A DNA stretch of 22,647 nucleotides from a virus. The notes below the pieces were generated by a model. The model was not told where the DNA came from. It ran no database searches and saw only the letters and a list, made by a program, of their open reading frames with translations. Shown one piece after another: positions 1 to 9,132 of this stretch; the stretch's first letter is position 1; every line of letters begins with the position of its first letter. The translations under genes and the position numbers were made by a program. The stretch spans positions 1-22,647 of the IMG/VR virus record IMGVR_UViG_3300031612_000079; one strand, given 5' to 3'.

Positions 1-1
1 T

Positions 2-3000
2 CAATTTGTTTTTCCGGGAACACCACCTTCCTCTACAGCTCCTAATTTTGTTAGAAATGGTTATTTTGATGGAACTGTATCAGGAGGTAATACAGGTTTT
101 ATAAATAATGGTTCATATAATGATACAACAGGAGCTGTACAGCCCGGAGGTGTTGATACTTTTGATTGCGTAGGAACTGCTATTGCTGCAGGTAATATAA
201 GTGATGTTCCACCTTCAAGTGGAGACCAAAATCAATGGTGGTCATCTCATAGTCAATGTTATAATGCAGGTAATTCTCCTAGTATTTATAATCCTGTAAC
301 AACTCCTAAACCTCAGATGTTTCCCTCTCAAGGAGGAATGAGGTTAGAACGAGCCAATACTATAATTTCTTGTAGTAGTGGAGGGTTTTATGGTACTTCA
401 GGAATTTATCAGCTAATTACAGGACTGACTGCAGGAGTATCGTATAGGCTTGAGATTGATGTTGATAATCCCGACTTAAGCGGTTTGGGAAAACTTAAAA
501 TAGGCTCTCAAGCTCTTGTTGGAGGATTAACAGTAGGTGGTAAAACTTACACTAATTTAGGCGGAGATGCTTCAGGTATATACGGAAACACAGGGACAGC
601 AGGAGTATGGCAAGAACCACCGGGGACTAATACAGGAGCAGCCTATTATAATTGTCAAGATTCTATTACTCAAGTAGCTACTTTTGTATCACAAGGGGGG
701 AATGAGGTTTTTTCTATGGAGTGTTTTTTATTATCTCAGTCATTTTCTATAGGAAATAGAGTAGACTTTAATATGGTAAGAATATATGAAATACCTTTAG
801 CCCCTTACAATATAAGTACTATTTATGCTTTAGCTGATGCTAAAGATACGCCATCAGGTATTGGAACTTATACAGGAGATATTGTTATTGATGTTGTTCA
901 GGCTGAATTATTGTTTGATGCGATTATAATATCAGGCGATAGCTTCCCTATACAGGGTACTACTGCTTTAGGTGTTCAGCCTGTATCTTCTAATCCTATA
1001 ATTCTTTCTAATAACTCTGCTTGGAATCCTACTCATCCATTGACTTTAGGTATAAATTCAGCTAATTTTATTACTAACTTTAGTGATTCTGTAGCTCCAT
1101 TTAACCCTGAAGATAGATTCTTTGAGATATCAGTTGTGAGCGAAACAGGAGATGACGTAATAATAAGTGCTGCAGACTATCAATACACCTCATATAGTCA
1201 GAGTGTAACTACTGAGAATATAGATTATGAAAGGAGTATTGTTGGAAAACTAGAAGTTAGTAATAGTGAGGACTTCCCATTAAATTTATCTTATACTGTT
1301 TCTGATGGTAAAGATTTAGAGAGTAGATTTGGAGATTATTCTCAGACTTTTGAATTACCTGCAACCGCTAAAAACAATAAAATATTAAATAATATTTGGA
1401 AGTCAACTGTAGACCAATCACTAAAGAAAACATTTGGAATGAAGGATTGCAGAATATTGGTTGATGGGCTTCCGTTTTTTGAAGGTAGTATGCAGATTAA
1501 AAAATCATCACAAGACGGAAATCCTAAGTCATATTCCTGTACTATTTACGGAGGAAACTTTAGTTGGATGAGTCTTCTTAAGGATAAGTTTATGTGTAAT
1601 GTATTTGGAGATGATGAAGAATTTTTATATAATTATCAAGAGGTAGAAAATACTTGGACAAAGACATCTGCCACTAGTAATATTCAATACCCTTTAATAT
1701 CATATAAGGATTTCAATCAAAATGGAATACCTAATTATATTAATACTTTTAATGAAAACATAATACCCGATTTTCAACCTGCTTTTTATGTGATAAATTT
1801 ATTGAATAAAATATTTGAAGGAATAGGTTATACTTTAGACTCTACATTTTTAAATACTAATCACTTTAAAAGATTAATAAATACATTTCCTTTTTTAAGT
1901 AATGATGCAGAAGATGATGAGGCATTCTACAGCTGTAATCAGCATAGAGAAATAGGAGACGAGCAAATTGTAGATGACAATACAGATATAAATAGTCTCT
2001 CAGATTGGTCTACTTGTATTTTATCTACAAATGATGAAGACCAATCAAATTCCTATGATAATGTAACAGGAGTTTGGACTTGTCAAAAAGCGGGAGAGTA
2101 TGTTGTAAATGCTCAAATGGGATTTTTTTTATGGCTTAATTCAAGTGACCCTAGTAATGGTTGTTCTTTTTCTACATTACCTACTTGTCAATGGAATACT
2201 GATTTTGCTCTAGGAGTTGAAGACCTTTGGACTTGGAAGTCAAGAGTTAAAGTTACATATCTTACAAGTGGAAACAACGCATATGTAGGTACTACTGCTG
2301 CAGGATACGGACCAACTACAGCAGCACTATTAACCCAACAATATACTCCTTGCTTTGATTGCTCAGTTTCAGAACAACAGCTTCCTCCAGGAAGCATAAT
2401 CTTAGGAGTAGGAGACACTATTGAACTTCAAGGAAAGTTTATAGCTTCAAGTGTTACGGGAAGTGGAATCTGCAATCCTAGAGTTAGAAGTATGTTTGGT
2501 GCGAATGCAGGCGCTACTATACCTAATGGGGGGGTTAGAAGCCAAATGAGTGTTACTTATAATGCTTCAACTCCAACTATAGGTAATCCTGTTAGGTTTA
2601 ATAATATATTGCCTTGCGGATTAAGTCAAATAGAGTATATAAAAAGCATATCTCAATTATTTAATCTATACTTTACTACTGATGTTCAATCTAAAACTAT
2701 ATTTGTAGAGCCGTTTAATGAGTTTTACAAAAAAAAGTCAGATGGATTAGATTGGAGTATGAAAGTAGATTACAGCGAAGAGATACAGGATGAATATAAT
2801 ATAGGTCTTAAGAAAGAATTAAATATAGGGTATAAAGTAGACAATTCAGATGTGTTTGCAAGAATAACGAATGAAGAGCAGAATAGACATGAAGGAGACA
2901 CTCAACTATATAACTATAATGAAAACTTAGGAGAAGACTATGAATCAGGAACTGTAGATATAAATAATAAGGTATTTGCATCTTCTATTCAAGTTTGGGA

Positions 3001-3670
3001 TAATGATGCTCACGACAGCCCTAATGCTGATAAAGCTCCCGTAATGATTCCTGTTTTGTGGAATAAAGACTGTTATACAGGAATAGGAATTGGAAATACT
3101 CAAGGAAGACCATCTGAAATGATTACTAGTTTTACTCCTAGAATATTTTATTATTGTTGGGAAAATACCGTATCAAACACAACTATTCCGGGAGGAACTC
3201 TTGTTAATGCAGGGGGAACACAAACTTATTACTCAAGAATATTTAGTAGTGGTAGTGCTTTCCAAAATCAAACAGTATATCCTAGAGCAACACTTGTAGA
3301 TTGGGAGGAGCATAATCAAGCTGTATCTATGAGACCATCTCTATCTTTTACTGATGAATCATTTAAAGCTCCGGGTCAAGCAAGTACAAATGAAGTTCCG
3401 GGACTTTACTCAGTATACTACAAGAATATGATAGAGCAGCTAAAACAATCTCCTCGTATTAGAACAATTTATATTAATCTTAAACTGACAGATATATTAA
3501 ATTTAGATGTTAGGAAGTTAGTTTATCTTGATGAGTCTTGGTGGAGAATAAATAAAATATCAGAATATAGCCCTGCAAATAATCAATCAACGGCAGTAGA
3601 GCTTATACAATGGCTAGATGTTGGGTTTTATCCTTTATATACAGGTACTACAATTATAAACTACACATAA
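2..3670 (+). CDS. Tail tip/baseplate-like protein, 5' truncated by window edge
   Basis: The frame is open from base 2 with no stop, so the first ATG inside the window (317) is not the true start and the gene begins outside. The visible part is 1,222 codons. The first ~170 residues are Gly/Asn/Ser/Thr-rich and look like a carbohydrate-binding beta-sandwich: NGYFDG near the start, later LTAGVSYRLEID. Near bases 1245-1390 comes SDGKDLESRFGDYSQTFELP, a pattern I associate with large tail-tip proteins of Bacteroidota phages. A central region (about 1900-2600) is rich in Cys, Thr and Gly. The C-terminus, with WWRINKISEYSPANNQST, resembles the end of baseplate hub-like proteins. The next gene starts one base after the stop. 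Probable role: distal tail structure, possibly with host-surface contact; the exact position in the virion is inferred. The antisense frame at 2188-2418 is a shadow. Confidence 0.7.
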   Translation, partial: QFVFPGTPPSSTAPNFVRNGYFDGTVSGGNTGFINNGSYNDTTGAVQPGGVDTFDCVGTAIAAGNISDVPPSSGDQNQWWSSHSQCYNAGNSPSIYNPVTTPKPQMFPSQGGMRLERANTIISCSSGGFYGTSGIYQLITGLTAGVSYRLEIDVDNPDLSGLGKLKIGSQALVGGLTVGGKTYTNLGGDASGIYGNTGTAGVWQEPPGTNTGAAYYNCQDSITQVATFVSQGGNEVFSMECFLLSQSFSIGNRVDFNMVRIYEIPLAPYNISTIYALADAKDTPSGIGTYTGDIVIDVVQAELLFDAIIISGDSFPIQGTTALGVQPVSSNPIILSNNSAWNPTHPLTLGINSANFITNFSDSVAPFNPEDRFFEISVVSETGDDVIISAADYQYTSYSQSVTTENIDYERSIVGKLEVSNSEDFPLNLSYTVSDGKDLESRFGDYSQTFELPATAKNNKILNNIWKSTVDQSLKKTFGMKDCRILVDGLPFFEGSMQIKKSSQDGNPKSYSCTIYGGNFSWMSLLKDKFMCNVFGDDEEFLYNYQEVENTWTKTSATSNIQYPLISYKDFNQNGIPNYINTFNENIIPDFQPAFYVINLLNKIFEGIGYTLDSTFLNTNHFKRLINTFPFLSNDAEDDEAFYSCNQHREIGDEQIVDDNTDINSLSDWSTCILSTNDEDQSNSYDNVTGVWTCQKAGEYVVNAQMGFFLWLNSSDPSNGCSFSTLPTCQWNTDFALGVEDLWTWKSRVKVTYLTSGNNAYVGTTAAGYGPTTAALLTQQYTPCFDCSVSEQQLPPGSIILGVGDTIELQGKFIASSVTGSGICNPRVRSMFGANAGATIPNGGVRSQMSVTYNASTPTIGNPVRFNNILPCGLSQIEYIKSISQLFNLYFTTDVQSKTIFVEPFNEFYKKKSDGLDWSMKVDYSEEIQDEYNIGLKKELNIGYKVDNSDVFARITNEEQNRHEGDTQLYNYNENLGEDYESGTVDINNKVFASSIQVWDNDAHDSPNADKAPVMIPVLWNKDCYTGIGIGNTQGRPSEMITSFTPRIFYYCWENTVSNTTIPGGTLVNAGGTQTYYSRIFSSGSAFQNQTVYPRATLVDWEEHNQAVSMRPSLSFTDESFKAPGQASTNEVPGLYSVYYKNMIEQLKQSPRIRTIYINLKLTDILNLDVRKLVYLDESWWRINKISEYSPANNQSTAVELIQWLDVGFYPLYTGTTIINYT

Positions 3671-3671
3671 T

Positions 3672-4439
3672 ATGAAGAGAAAAATTAACATCCCAAGAAG
3701 TAATAATACTTCTAGGATTGGTTTCAATGAGATTGATAGTCAGAATATATCAGTAAGTGATACGGGAGTTGTAAATCTTTCAAAAGGAAATGTTTATTAC
3801 AATACTAATCCTGAAGGTGCTGAATTAATTACTAATGGAAAATTTTATACAAATAGTGGTTGGAGTGTATCATCAGCAGGTGGCTTTTTTTTTAATAATA
3901 GTCTAACTTTAAATAGCAGTCAAATAAACACAGAGGGAGGAGAGACAGTTTATTCAGCCTGTACACAAGTTGGAAGTATTTTTGAAATAGGTAAAACCTA
4001 CAAATTAGTAATAGAAAATTTGAATATTACAAGTGGCTCAATAGAGTTAAAATTTGGTCGCTCACATAATACTAATCCACCAAGACCTATTTTAACTGCA
4101 TCCAATAATGGAACTTATGAAGATACTTTTATAGCCCTTAATCAGAATGATGGTTTCACTATAAATAGTAATGGCAATACAGTTGCTTCTTTAAACAGTA
4201 TATCAATAAAAGAAGTAATTGGCAAGACAGAATCACTTTTAAATAAAGTGCTTATTAAGGATGAATGGGGTAACTATACTGAAATGTTAAGGAATTCTAA
4301 TATAGATGATGTATCTGAATCAGGTATTTATGTAAATAATCAATCAATTCAAAATAAAAACGTATATCAAAGAGGAAAAAAGGATGGTATACAAATAGGT
4401 GGTATTTTTTTTAAACCAACACCTAACGGCAGAAAATAA
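3672..4439 (+). CDS. Putative tail/receptor-binding protein with sugar-binding-like domain
   Basis: This 255-residue protein starts one base after the preceding stop and is clearly cotranscribed with it. Residues about 48-130 look like a carbohydrate-binding jelly-roll: ELITNGKFYTNSGWSV at its beginning, then GKTYKLVIENL and GSIELKFG, the same layout as the start of the upstream tail-tip protein. The C-terminal third (KDEWGNYTEMLRNSN onward) is polar and ends in a basic stretch. No signal peptide or membrane segment is visible. The place between the tail-tip and tail-completion genes suggests a minor tail or receptor-binding protein. The fold and the sugar-binding role are inferences from pattern only. 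Confidence 0.5.
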   Translation: MKRKINIPRSNNTSRIGFNEIDSQNISVSDTGVVNLSKGNVYYNTNPEGAELITNGKFYTNSGWSVSSAGGFFFNNSLTLNSSQINTEGGETVYSACTQVGSIFEIGKTYKLVIENLNITSGSIELKFGRSHNTNPPRPILTASNNGTYEDTFIALNQNDGFTINSNGNTVASLNSISIKEVIGKTESLLNKVLIKDEWGNYTEMLRNSNIDDVSESGIYVNNQSIQNKNVYQRGKKDGIQIGGIFFKPTPNGRK

Positions 4440-4442
4440 CAA

Positions 4443-4946
4443 ATGGGATACGAAATAATGGCTAAAGTATTATTTACTGAGGGAGAGCAAATGAAAAGTC
4501 TTCTTCAGCAAGAACTTATAGCTCAAGACCATATAGCTTCAGGTAATCTCCACGATTCTTTTGAAGTAGACTTCAATATTGTTGGGAGTTCTATTAACTT
4601 GAGCGTAACTAATACTGCGGGATATGCTATAGCAGTAGATGAAGGGGTAGGAGCAGGAACATTAGTAGGAATAACAAAGCTAATAGCTTGGGTAAAAGAT
4701 AAGCAAAGAAGAGGAAAAATGCTACCTTTTGATAATGAAATCGCAATAACTATAGCTCAAAGAGTACAGGACTCAATAAAAGCAGGAGGAACTACAAGTC
4801 CTAGAGGGTTTATAGGAAATGCAATGGAAACTGCTGAGAAAATAGGAATGTTTGAACGAATAGCAGCAGCAACAGGATTAGAGGTAGATGCAATTTTAGG
4901 AGAATCAGAAATAGATAATACATTAACAATAACCGCAACAATATAA
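4443..4946 (+). CDS. HK97 gp10-like tail completion protein
   Basis: The 167-residue product has the layout of HK97 gp10-type neck/tail completion proteins: SGNLHDSFEVDF near residue 33, a central AGYAIAVDEGVGAG, then a helical region with ITKLIAWVKDKQRRGK and AITIAQRVQDSIKAGG followed by TSPRGFIGNAM. In that family the protein caps the tail tube where it meets the head. Two starts are possible, ATG 4443 and ATG 4458 (MAKVLF); the second has the common ATGGCTAAA style of this genome, so the true N-terminus may be five residues shorter. It sits three bases after the upstream stop and four bases before the tape measure gene. Confidence 0.6.
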   Translation: MGYEIMAKVLFTEGEQMKSLLQQELIAQDHIASGNLHDSFEVDFNIVGSSINLSVTNTAGYAIAVDEGVGAGTLVGITKLIAWVKDKQRRGKMLPFDNEIAITIAQRVQDSIKAGGTTSPRGFIGNAMETAEKIGMFERIAAATGLEVDAILGESEIDNTLTITATI

Positions 4947-4950
4947 AATT

Positions 4951-7900
4951 ATGGCAGGAGCAGAACAGAAAATTATAGATGTAAAAATTAAAGGTGTTAA
5001 TGACCTTCTTAAATTAAGAAAGGCATTAAAAGACCTTAAAGATGAGCAAAAGAAAGTTACTCAGGTAAATAAAGAAGGAGAGAAAGAATGGATTGACAAG
5101 GAGAGAGCTATTGATAAAGCTACTAAAAAGTCAAGAAAATATAAAAAAGAATTAACTAGTGTAACCGCAAAAGAAAGAACGAACACAAAAGTTACTAAGC
5201 AGTCTACTATAGCTAAAAGAAATAATACTAAAGCAGGCAAGAAAATGGGTGCGAGTATGCTTAAAATGGCTGCAACTATAACGGCAGTTATTGGAACTGT
5301 TAGAGTTCTTAGTCGTGTTTTTGTAAGTGCATTTAAAACCTTTACTGAATTTGAATTCTCAATGGCTAAAGTAAGGGCAATATCAGGAGCTACTACGCAA
5401 GAGTTTATGGAGCTTACTGAAAGTGCTAAGGAATTAGGTCGTACAACATTCTTTACTGCAAAAGAAGTTGCTGAATTACAGGTTAGTTTTTCTAAGCTAG
5501 GATTTAGTGCTGAAGAAATAATGAAAGTACAAGCAGCTACACTTGATTTAGCAATGGCTACAGGAAGTGATTTAGCTAGAGCTGCAACAGTTGCAGGTTC
5601 AGCAGTAAGAGGTTTTGGTCTTGACGCTGACCAAGCAGGAAGAGTAGTTGATGTTATGGCTGTAGCATTTACTAGTTCGGCTTTAGATATTGAAAAATGG
5701 CAAACATCTATGACTAAGGTTTCTGCTATTGCCGCAGGAATGGGTGTTGATATAGAAGGAGTAGCTGCCGTAATGGGAACTCTTTCAGATACAGGTATTG
5801 AGGCTTCTATAGCAGGTACATCCTTAAGAAATATATTTTTAAAAATGTCAAATCCTACAGAGGCTCTAGCTAAAAGAATAGGATTTACAGTAAGTAGTAC
5901 CGAAGATATGATTAAGGCGCTTAAAGTACTTAAAAAGGGGCAAATAGGGCAATTAGAGATGCAGGGACTTGTAGATAAAAGACAAGTAATCGCTATGCAG
6001 ACTATGATTAACAGCGTTGACGAAATAGAAAAATATACATTCGCTTTAGATAACGCTTCAGGAGCAGGTAGAGAGATGGCTGCTATTATGGAAGATTCCA
6101 CTAAAGGGGCTTTTAAAAGATTTAGTTCTGCTTTGGAGGGTTTGTTCTTAGTTTTTTCTGAAAAGATTGCTCCTGTAATTAATAAAGTAACTAAAGGGAT
6201 GAGGGGTTGGATTGAGTTATGGACTAAAGCTACAGACAAGAAACTTTCTGATAGAATGGCTCTTCAAGCAAAGGAAATGAATAATTTATTTAAAGTTATA
6301 AAAAGTACAGGAGCTAGTGAAAAGACAAGGCAAATGGCTCTTAAAGAGCTAAACAGAAAGTATGGAGAATATTTAGAATATCAAGTTGATGATATACGAG
6401 ACACTAATTTGCTTAGGAAGGCTCAAGATGACTTAACTGCTTCATTTAAATCCAGAATGGCGGTGCAAGTAGTTAGAGAGGAATATACCGCTTATTTAAG
6501 AGAGAATGAAAAAAGGTTAAATGATACTTTTCAACTACGGAAAGACATAATGGATTTAGATGGTGTTATAGAAACTAAAGATGGTAAACTTTTTCAAAAA
6601 ATTGTTTCTCGTAATGCTGTTATTTCAAAAGGTGCTAAAGCGGCAATGGATGATGCTCAAGAGTTTTGGGACTTTCTATCTCCTCTTGACCTCGATGAAG
6701 AGGGTTTTGAAATTAAAGGCTTTATGCAGCAATTAGAAGGTGGTGTTGTTTTAGCTCAAGCCGCTTTAAATAATTTTCTTCTCATACCTGCAGAGTTTAT
6801 TAAAGACGCTGATAAGTTTGCTAAATTTAAGGTTTTAACGGAAGAGTTAGTAGAACTACAAAAGGAGGCCGCTAAAGCATCAGGAGATGAGGTTTATTGG
6901 CAGGAAAGACTTGCTGCAGTAAATTTAAAAATGAAAGAATTTATGCCTGCAGAAAATACTAATGGCACTCCCACACCTGACCCTGACCCTCCAGAGGATG
7001 TTAGAAATTTTATAAAAGAATTAGCTGATTATGAAATATCTATTACACAAGAAACTACAGGAAAGAAAGGTGAAATTAATGAGGATTATATTCAAAATTC
7101 TCAAGACAGAGAATTAGCTTTATTTGACAAAAAAGCAGAATTAGCAAAGGCAGAATTTGAGTTATATGCAGAAGGAGACCAAAGAAGAGCAGGATTTCAT
7201 CTTAAATTCCTGAAGGCTCAAGAAGCTGCAGATAAAGCACATCTTAAGGTTGAGATAGCTTCAATAGATAGATTATTAAAAGAAGAACTTAGAGGTATAA
7301 ATGAGCTTAAGAGAAAGAAAACTCATAGCACTATTGATATAGCTAATAAAGAATTACTAGCAGAGAAAGCTGCACTTCAAAAGAAATTAAAGGCTAATGA
7401 AGATTATTTTCAAGAATGGCTGAAGATTAAAAATAAAATGAATGATGTAGATGAAGAAATAATTGACAATGATTACCTAAAAGCAAAAGAACTCCAAAAC
7501 TTTAAAGTTGATATGGTTGCAGGTATGGCTAATATGACAATGGATATACTTCGTGATACTGCATCTAGGGAGTACGATAATGAAGTGGCAGAACTAGATA
7601 AAATAGATGCATTAAGAAAAACAACATTGGATAATCAACTTAAAGACGGGTTAATAAGTCAAGCTAATTATGATGGGGCTATTATACTTCAAGAACAAGA
7701 AACAAATCAGAAAAAAGAAGAACTAGAGATAGAGTATGCGAAAAAACAAAAGAAGATGGCTTTAACTCAAGTAATAATAGATGGAGCATTAGCGATAGCA
7801 AAGGCTTACGCACAGTCAGGGCCTTTAGGTACGTTTGTAGTTCCTCTTCTTATAGCTCAAACAGCAATGCAGTATGCTACTGTATCTAGCGCACAATTTC

Positions 7901-8262
7901 AAGATGGTGGAATGATTGAGGAGTTTGCAAATGGAGGTATGGTTAATGGTAGGTCTCACGCTCAAGGAGGAGAAAAATTCTCTGTTGGAGGAAGGGTTGT
8001 AGAGTTAGAAGGAGGTGAGGCTGTTATAAATAAAAAAAGTACAGCAATGTTTGGGAGACAATTATCAGCAATGAATGAAGCAGGAGGGGGCGCTAAGTTT
8101 GCGGACGGAGGATTACTAAACAACTCATCATTTATATCTGCTAGATTTAATTCCTTATCTTTAGGAGGCTCTAATAGTTCAGGAAGAGTAGTTGTAGTGG
8201 AGTCAGAGATAACGCAAAGTCAGAGAAAAGTAAAAGCAATTCAGTCTAATGCAAGTTTCTAA
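4951..8262 (+). CDS. Phage tail tape measure protein
   Basis: This 1,103-residue protein sets tail length. Residues 1-95 are Lys/Glu-rich and coiled-coil-like, residues about 100-128 form a hydrophobic stretch (MAATITAVIGTVRVL), and residues about 131-310 match the TIGR01760-type core: FEFSMAKVRAISGATTQEF, AKELGRTTFF, KLGFSAEEIMKVQAATLDLA and GTSLRNIFLKMSNP. Long charged helices follow, then a second hydrophobic segment near residue 960 and a Gly-rich C-terminus with SHAQGGEKFSVGG and ELEGGEAVINK. At about 1.5 angstrom per residue the tail would be near 165 nm, typical of a siphovirus; that is an estimate. A 392-codon antisense frame inside it is a shadow. No tail assembly chaperone pair is found upstream, where it is usual. 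Confidence 0.93.
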   Translation: MAGAEQKIIDVKIKGVNDLLKLRKALKDLKDEQKKVTQVNKEGEKEWIDKERAIDKATKKSRKYKKELTSVTAKERTNTKVTKQSTIAKRNNTKAGKKMGASMLKMAATITAVIGTVRVLSRVFVSAFKTFTEFEFSMAKVRAISGATTQEFMELTESAKELGRTTFFTAKEVAELQVSFSKLGFSAEEIMKVQAATLDLAMATGSDLARAATVAGSAVRGFGLDADQAGRVVDVMAVAFTSSALDIEKWQTSMTKVSAIAAGMGVDIEGVAAVMGTLSDTGIEASIAGTSLRNIFLKMSNPTEALAKRIGFTVSSTEDMIKALKVLKKGQIGQLEMQGLVDKRQVIAMQTMINSVDEIEKYTFALDNASGAGREMAAIMEDSTKGAFKRFSSALEGLFLVFSEKIAPVINKVTKGMRGWIELWTKATDKKLSDRMALQAKEMNNLFKVIKSTGASEKTRQMALKELNRKYGEYLEYQVDDIRDTNLLRKAQDDLTASFKSRMAVQVVREEYTAYLRENEKRLNDTFQLRKDIMDLDGVIETKDGKLFQKIVSRNAVISKGAKAAMDDAQEFWDFLSPLDLDEEGFEIKGFMQQLEGGVVLAQAALNNFLLIPAEFIKDADKFAKFKVLTEELVELQKEAAKASGDEVYWQERLAAVNLKMKEFMPAENTNGTPTPDPDPPEDVRNFIKELADYEISITQETTGKKGEINEDYIQNSQDRELALFDKKAELAKAEFELYAEGDQRRAGFHLKFLKAQEAADKAHLKVEIASIDRLLKEELRGINELKRKKTHSTIDIANKELLAEKAALQKKLKANEDYFQEWLKIKNKMNDVDEEIIDNDYLKAKELQNFKVDMVAGMANMTMDILRDTASREYDNEVAELDKIDALRKTTLDNQLKDGLISQANYDGAIILQEQETNQKKEELEIEYAKKQKKMALTQVIIDGALAIAKAYAQSGPLGTFVVPLLIAQTAMQYATVSSAQFQDGGMIEEFANGGMVNGRSHAQGGEKFSVGGRVVELEGGEAVINKKSTAMFGRQLSAMNEAGGGAKFADGGLLNNSSFISARFNSLSLGGSNSSGRVVVVESEITQSQRKVKAIQSNASF

Positions 8263-8273
8263 TAATTATTTTA

Positions 8274-8281
8274 TATATTTG
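8274..8281 (+). promoter_or_regulatory. Late-type promoter, -7 element TATATTTG
   Basis: TATATTTG matches the Bacteroidota -7 consensus TAnnTTTG exactly and is followed by CA. It lies in the 25-base gap after the tape measure gene. No clear -33 TTTG is present 19-21 bases upstream. The expected start of transcription (about 4-6 bases past the G) falls at or within two bases of ATG 8288. Confidence 0.5.
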
Positions 8282-8287
8282 CAGTAA

Positions 8288-8497
8288 ATGTTTGTAGATA
8301 AAAAAATAAAAGAAGCTCGCATATCAATATGCAAGTCTTGTGAATTTTACAGGAACTTTATAATGCTCAAAAAACCTATAATAACAAAAGGTTCTAGGTG
8401 TGGAAAGTGTTCTTGTTTTTTAGATGCTAAAGCAGGACTAACAAAAGAGTGGTTTGGAAAATGCCCAATAAATAAATGGGAAGAAAAAGGTTTGTAA
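8288..8497 (+). CDS. Small cysteine-cluster (zinc-binding-like) protein
   Basis: This 69-residue protein has six cysteines: C15 and C18 (CKSC), C38, C41 and C43 (CGKCSC), and C59 (GKCP). The arrangement ICKSCEFY ... CGKCSCFL ... KCPINKW resembles short zinc-ribbon proteins found among structural genes of many tailed phages; a metal-binding role is inferred from the cysteines. The start at 8288 is the only ATG that keeps the N-terminal helix before CKSC, and it lies six bases after a TATATTTG element. It begins a group of three small genes between the tape measure and the prohead protease. Function unknown. Confidence 0.6.
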   Translation: MFVDKKIKEARISICKSCEFYRNFIMLKKPIITKGSRCGKCSCFLDAKAGLTKEWFGKCPINKWEEKGL

Positions 8498-8517
8498 TTT
8501 AAAAAATAAAAGGCGTT

Positions 8518-8751
8518 ATGAAAGTGGTAGATGAGATTTCTAAATTAGTAACTGAGAAAGATAAAGAAATTATTTCTGATATATTTTTAGGTAGAAATAG
8601 TGAAGCTGAAACGCCTAAAGAAGACTTAAAGGTTTTATTTAATTTATGGGTTAAGTATATGCCTAGATATAAACAGAATTGGGGGTGTGGTTCTTGCCGT
8701 AATCTTGTTAATAATTTTTGGTATAAAGTTAATGAAACCTATAATAATTAA
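8518..8751 (+). CDS. Hypothetical phage protein with WGCGSCR motif
   Basis: This 77-residue protein starts 20 bases after the previous stop behind an A-rich leader (AAAAAATAAAAGGCGTT). The N-terminal half is charged and helical; the C-terminal half contains NLWVKYMPRYKQNWGCGSCR followed by NLVNNFWYK. I have an impression of similar W-x-C-x-S-C-R ... FWYK proteins in Bacteroidota phages but cannot name a family. Two cysteines alone would not make a full zinc site, although a dimer or partner could. It is cotranscribed with its neighbours, three bases from the next gene. No function assigned. Confidence 0.5.
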   Translation: MKVVDEISKLVTEKDKEIISDIFLGRNSEAETPKEDLKVLFNLWVKYMPRYKQNWGCGSCRNLVNNFWYKVNETYNN

Positions 8752-8754
8752 TAA

Positions 8755-9078
8755 ATGGCAGAAAGACAGAATAAATTAGAAATAGTATATGAGTATTTAG
8801 ATTTAATGGAAAAGCAAGTTAACTTAAGGATACCTAATAATGCTACTGTAAAAGATACTATATTGCATTTATTAGAAAGAGGTCTTATCCCGCCAAAGAA
8901 AGTTAGGAATTATATGATAGTTAATGACTTTGACCATCTATTAGTTTCAAATGAAGGAAATAGAACTCATACATTTATGGATATATCTATAAAATATGAA
9001 ATTACAGAAAGACAAGCTCAAACCATAGTATATAAAGAAAGAGGAAAGCACTCTCCTAAATATAACATCAGTTACTAA
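8755..9078 (+). CDS. Small helix-turn-helix-like protein
   Basis: This 107-residue protein begins ATGGCAGAAAGA, the usual start style here. Residues about 74-96 (MDISIKYEITERQAQTIVYK) read as a helix-turn-helix with the recognition helix at RQAQTIVYKE, as in Mor/C-type or small terminase-like DNA-binding modules. The N-terminal part is helical with no recognised domain. It lies directly upstream of the promoter for the protease-capsid genes, so it could regulate late transcription or take part in packaging; neither can be decided here. Last gene before a 54-base gap. Confidence 0.45.
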   Translation: MAERQNKLEIVYEYLDLMEKQVNLRIPNNATVKDTILHLLERGLIPPKKVRNYMIVNDFDHLLVSNEGNRTHTFMDISIKYEITERQAQTIVYKERGKHSPKYNISY

Positions 9079-9120
9079 AACTATTTCCAAAAACTTCGTA
9101 AATCTTTTCTTATCTCTTCT

Positions 9121-9128
9121 TATATTTG
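9121..9128 (+). promoter_or_regulatory. Late-type promoter, -7 element TATATTTG
   Basis: An exact TAnnTTTG match followed by CA lies in the 54-base gap before the prohead protease gene. Only CAAA separates it from ATG 9133, so the mRNA should begin at or next to the start codon. The upstream 35 bases are pyrimidine-rich and lack a recognisable -33 TTTG. Confidence 0.55.
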
Positions 9129-9132
9129 CAAA

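Noticed and set aside
5061-6239. A 392-codon open frame on the minus strand
   Set aside because: It is the mirror of the tape measure core, where codon bias removes antisense stops. It has no leader or promoter and a Ser/Ile/Ala-rich product typical of antisense shadows.
8288-9078. Tail assembly chaperone pair with a frameshift
   Set aside because: These genes lie after, not before, the tape measure gene, have separate starts and stops and carry cysteine or helix-turn-helix motifs instead.
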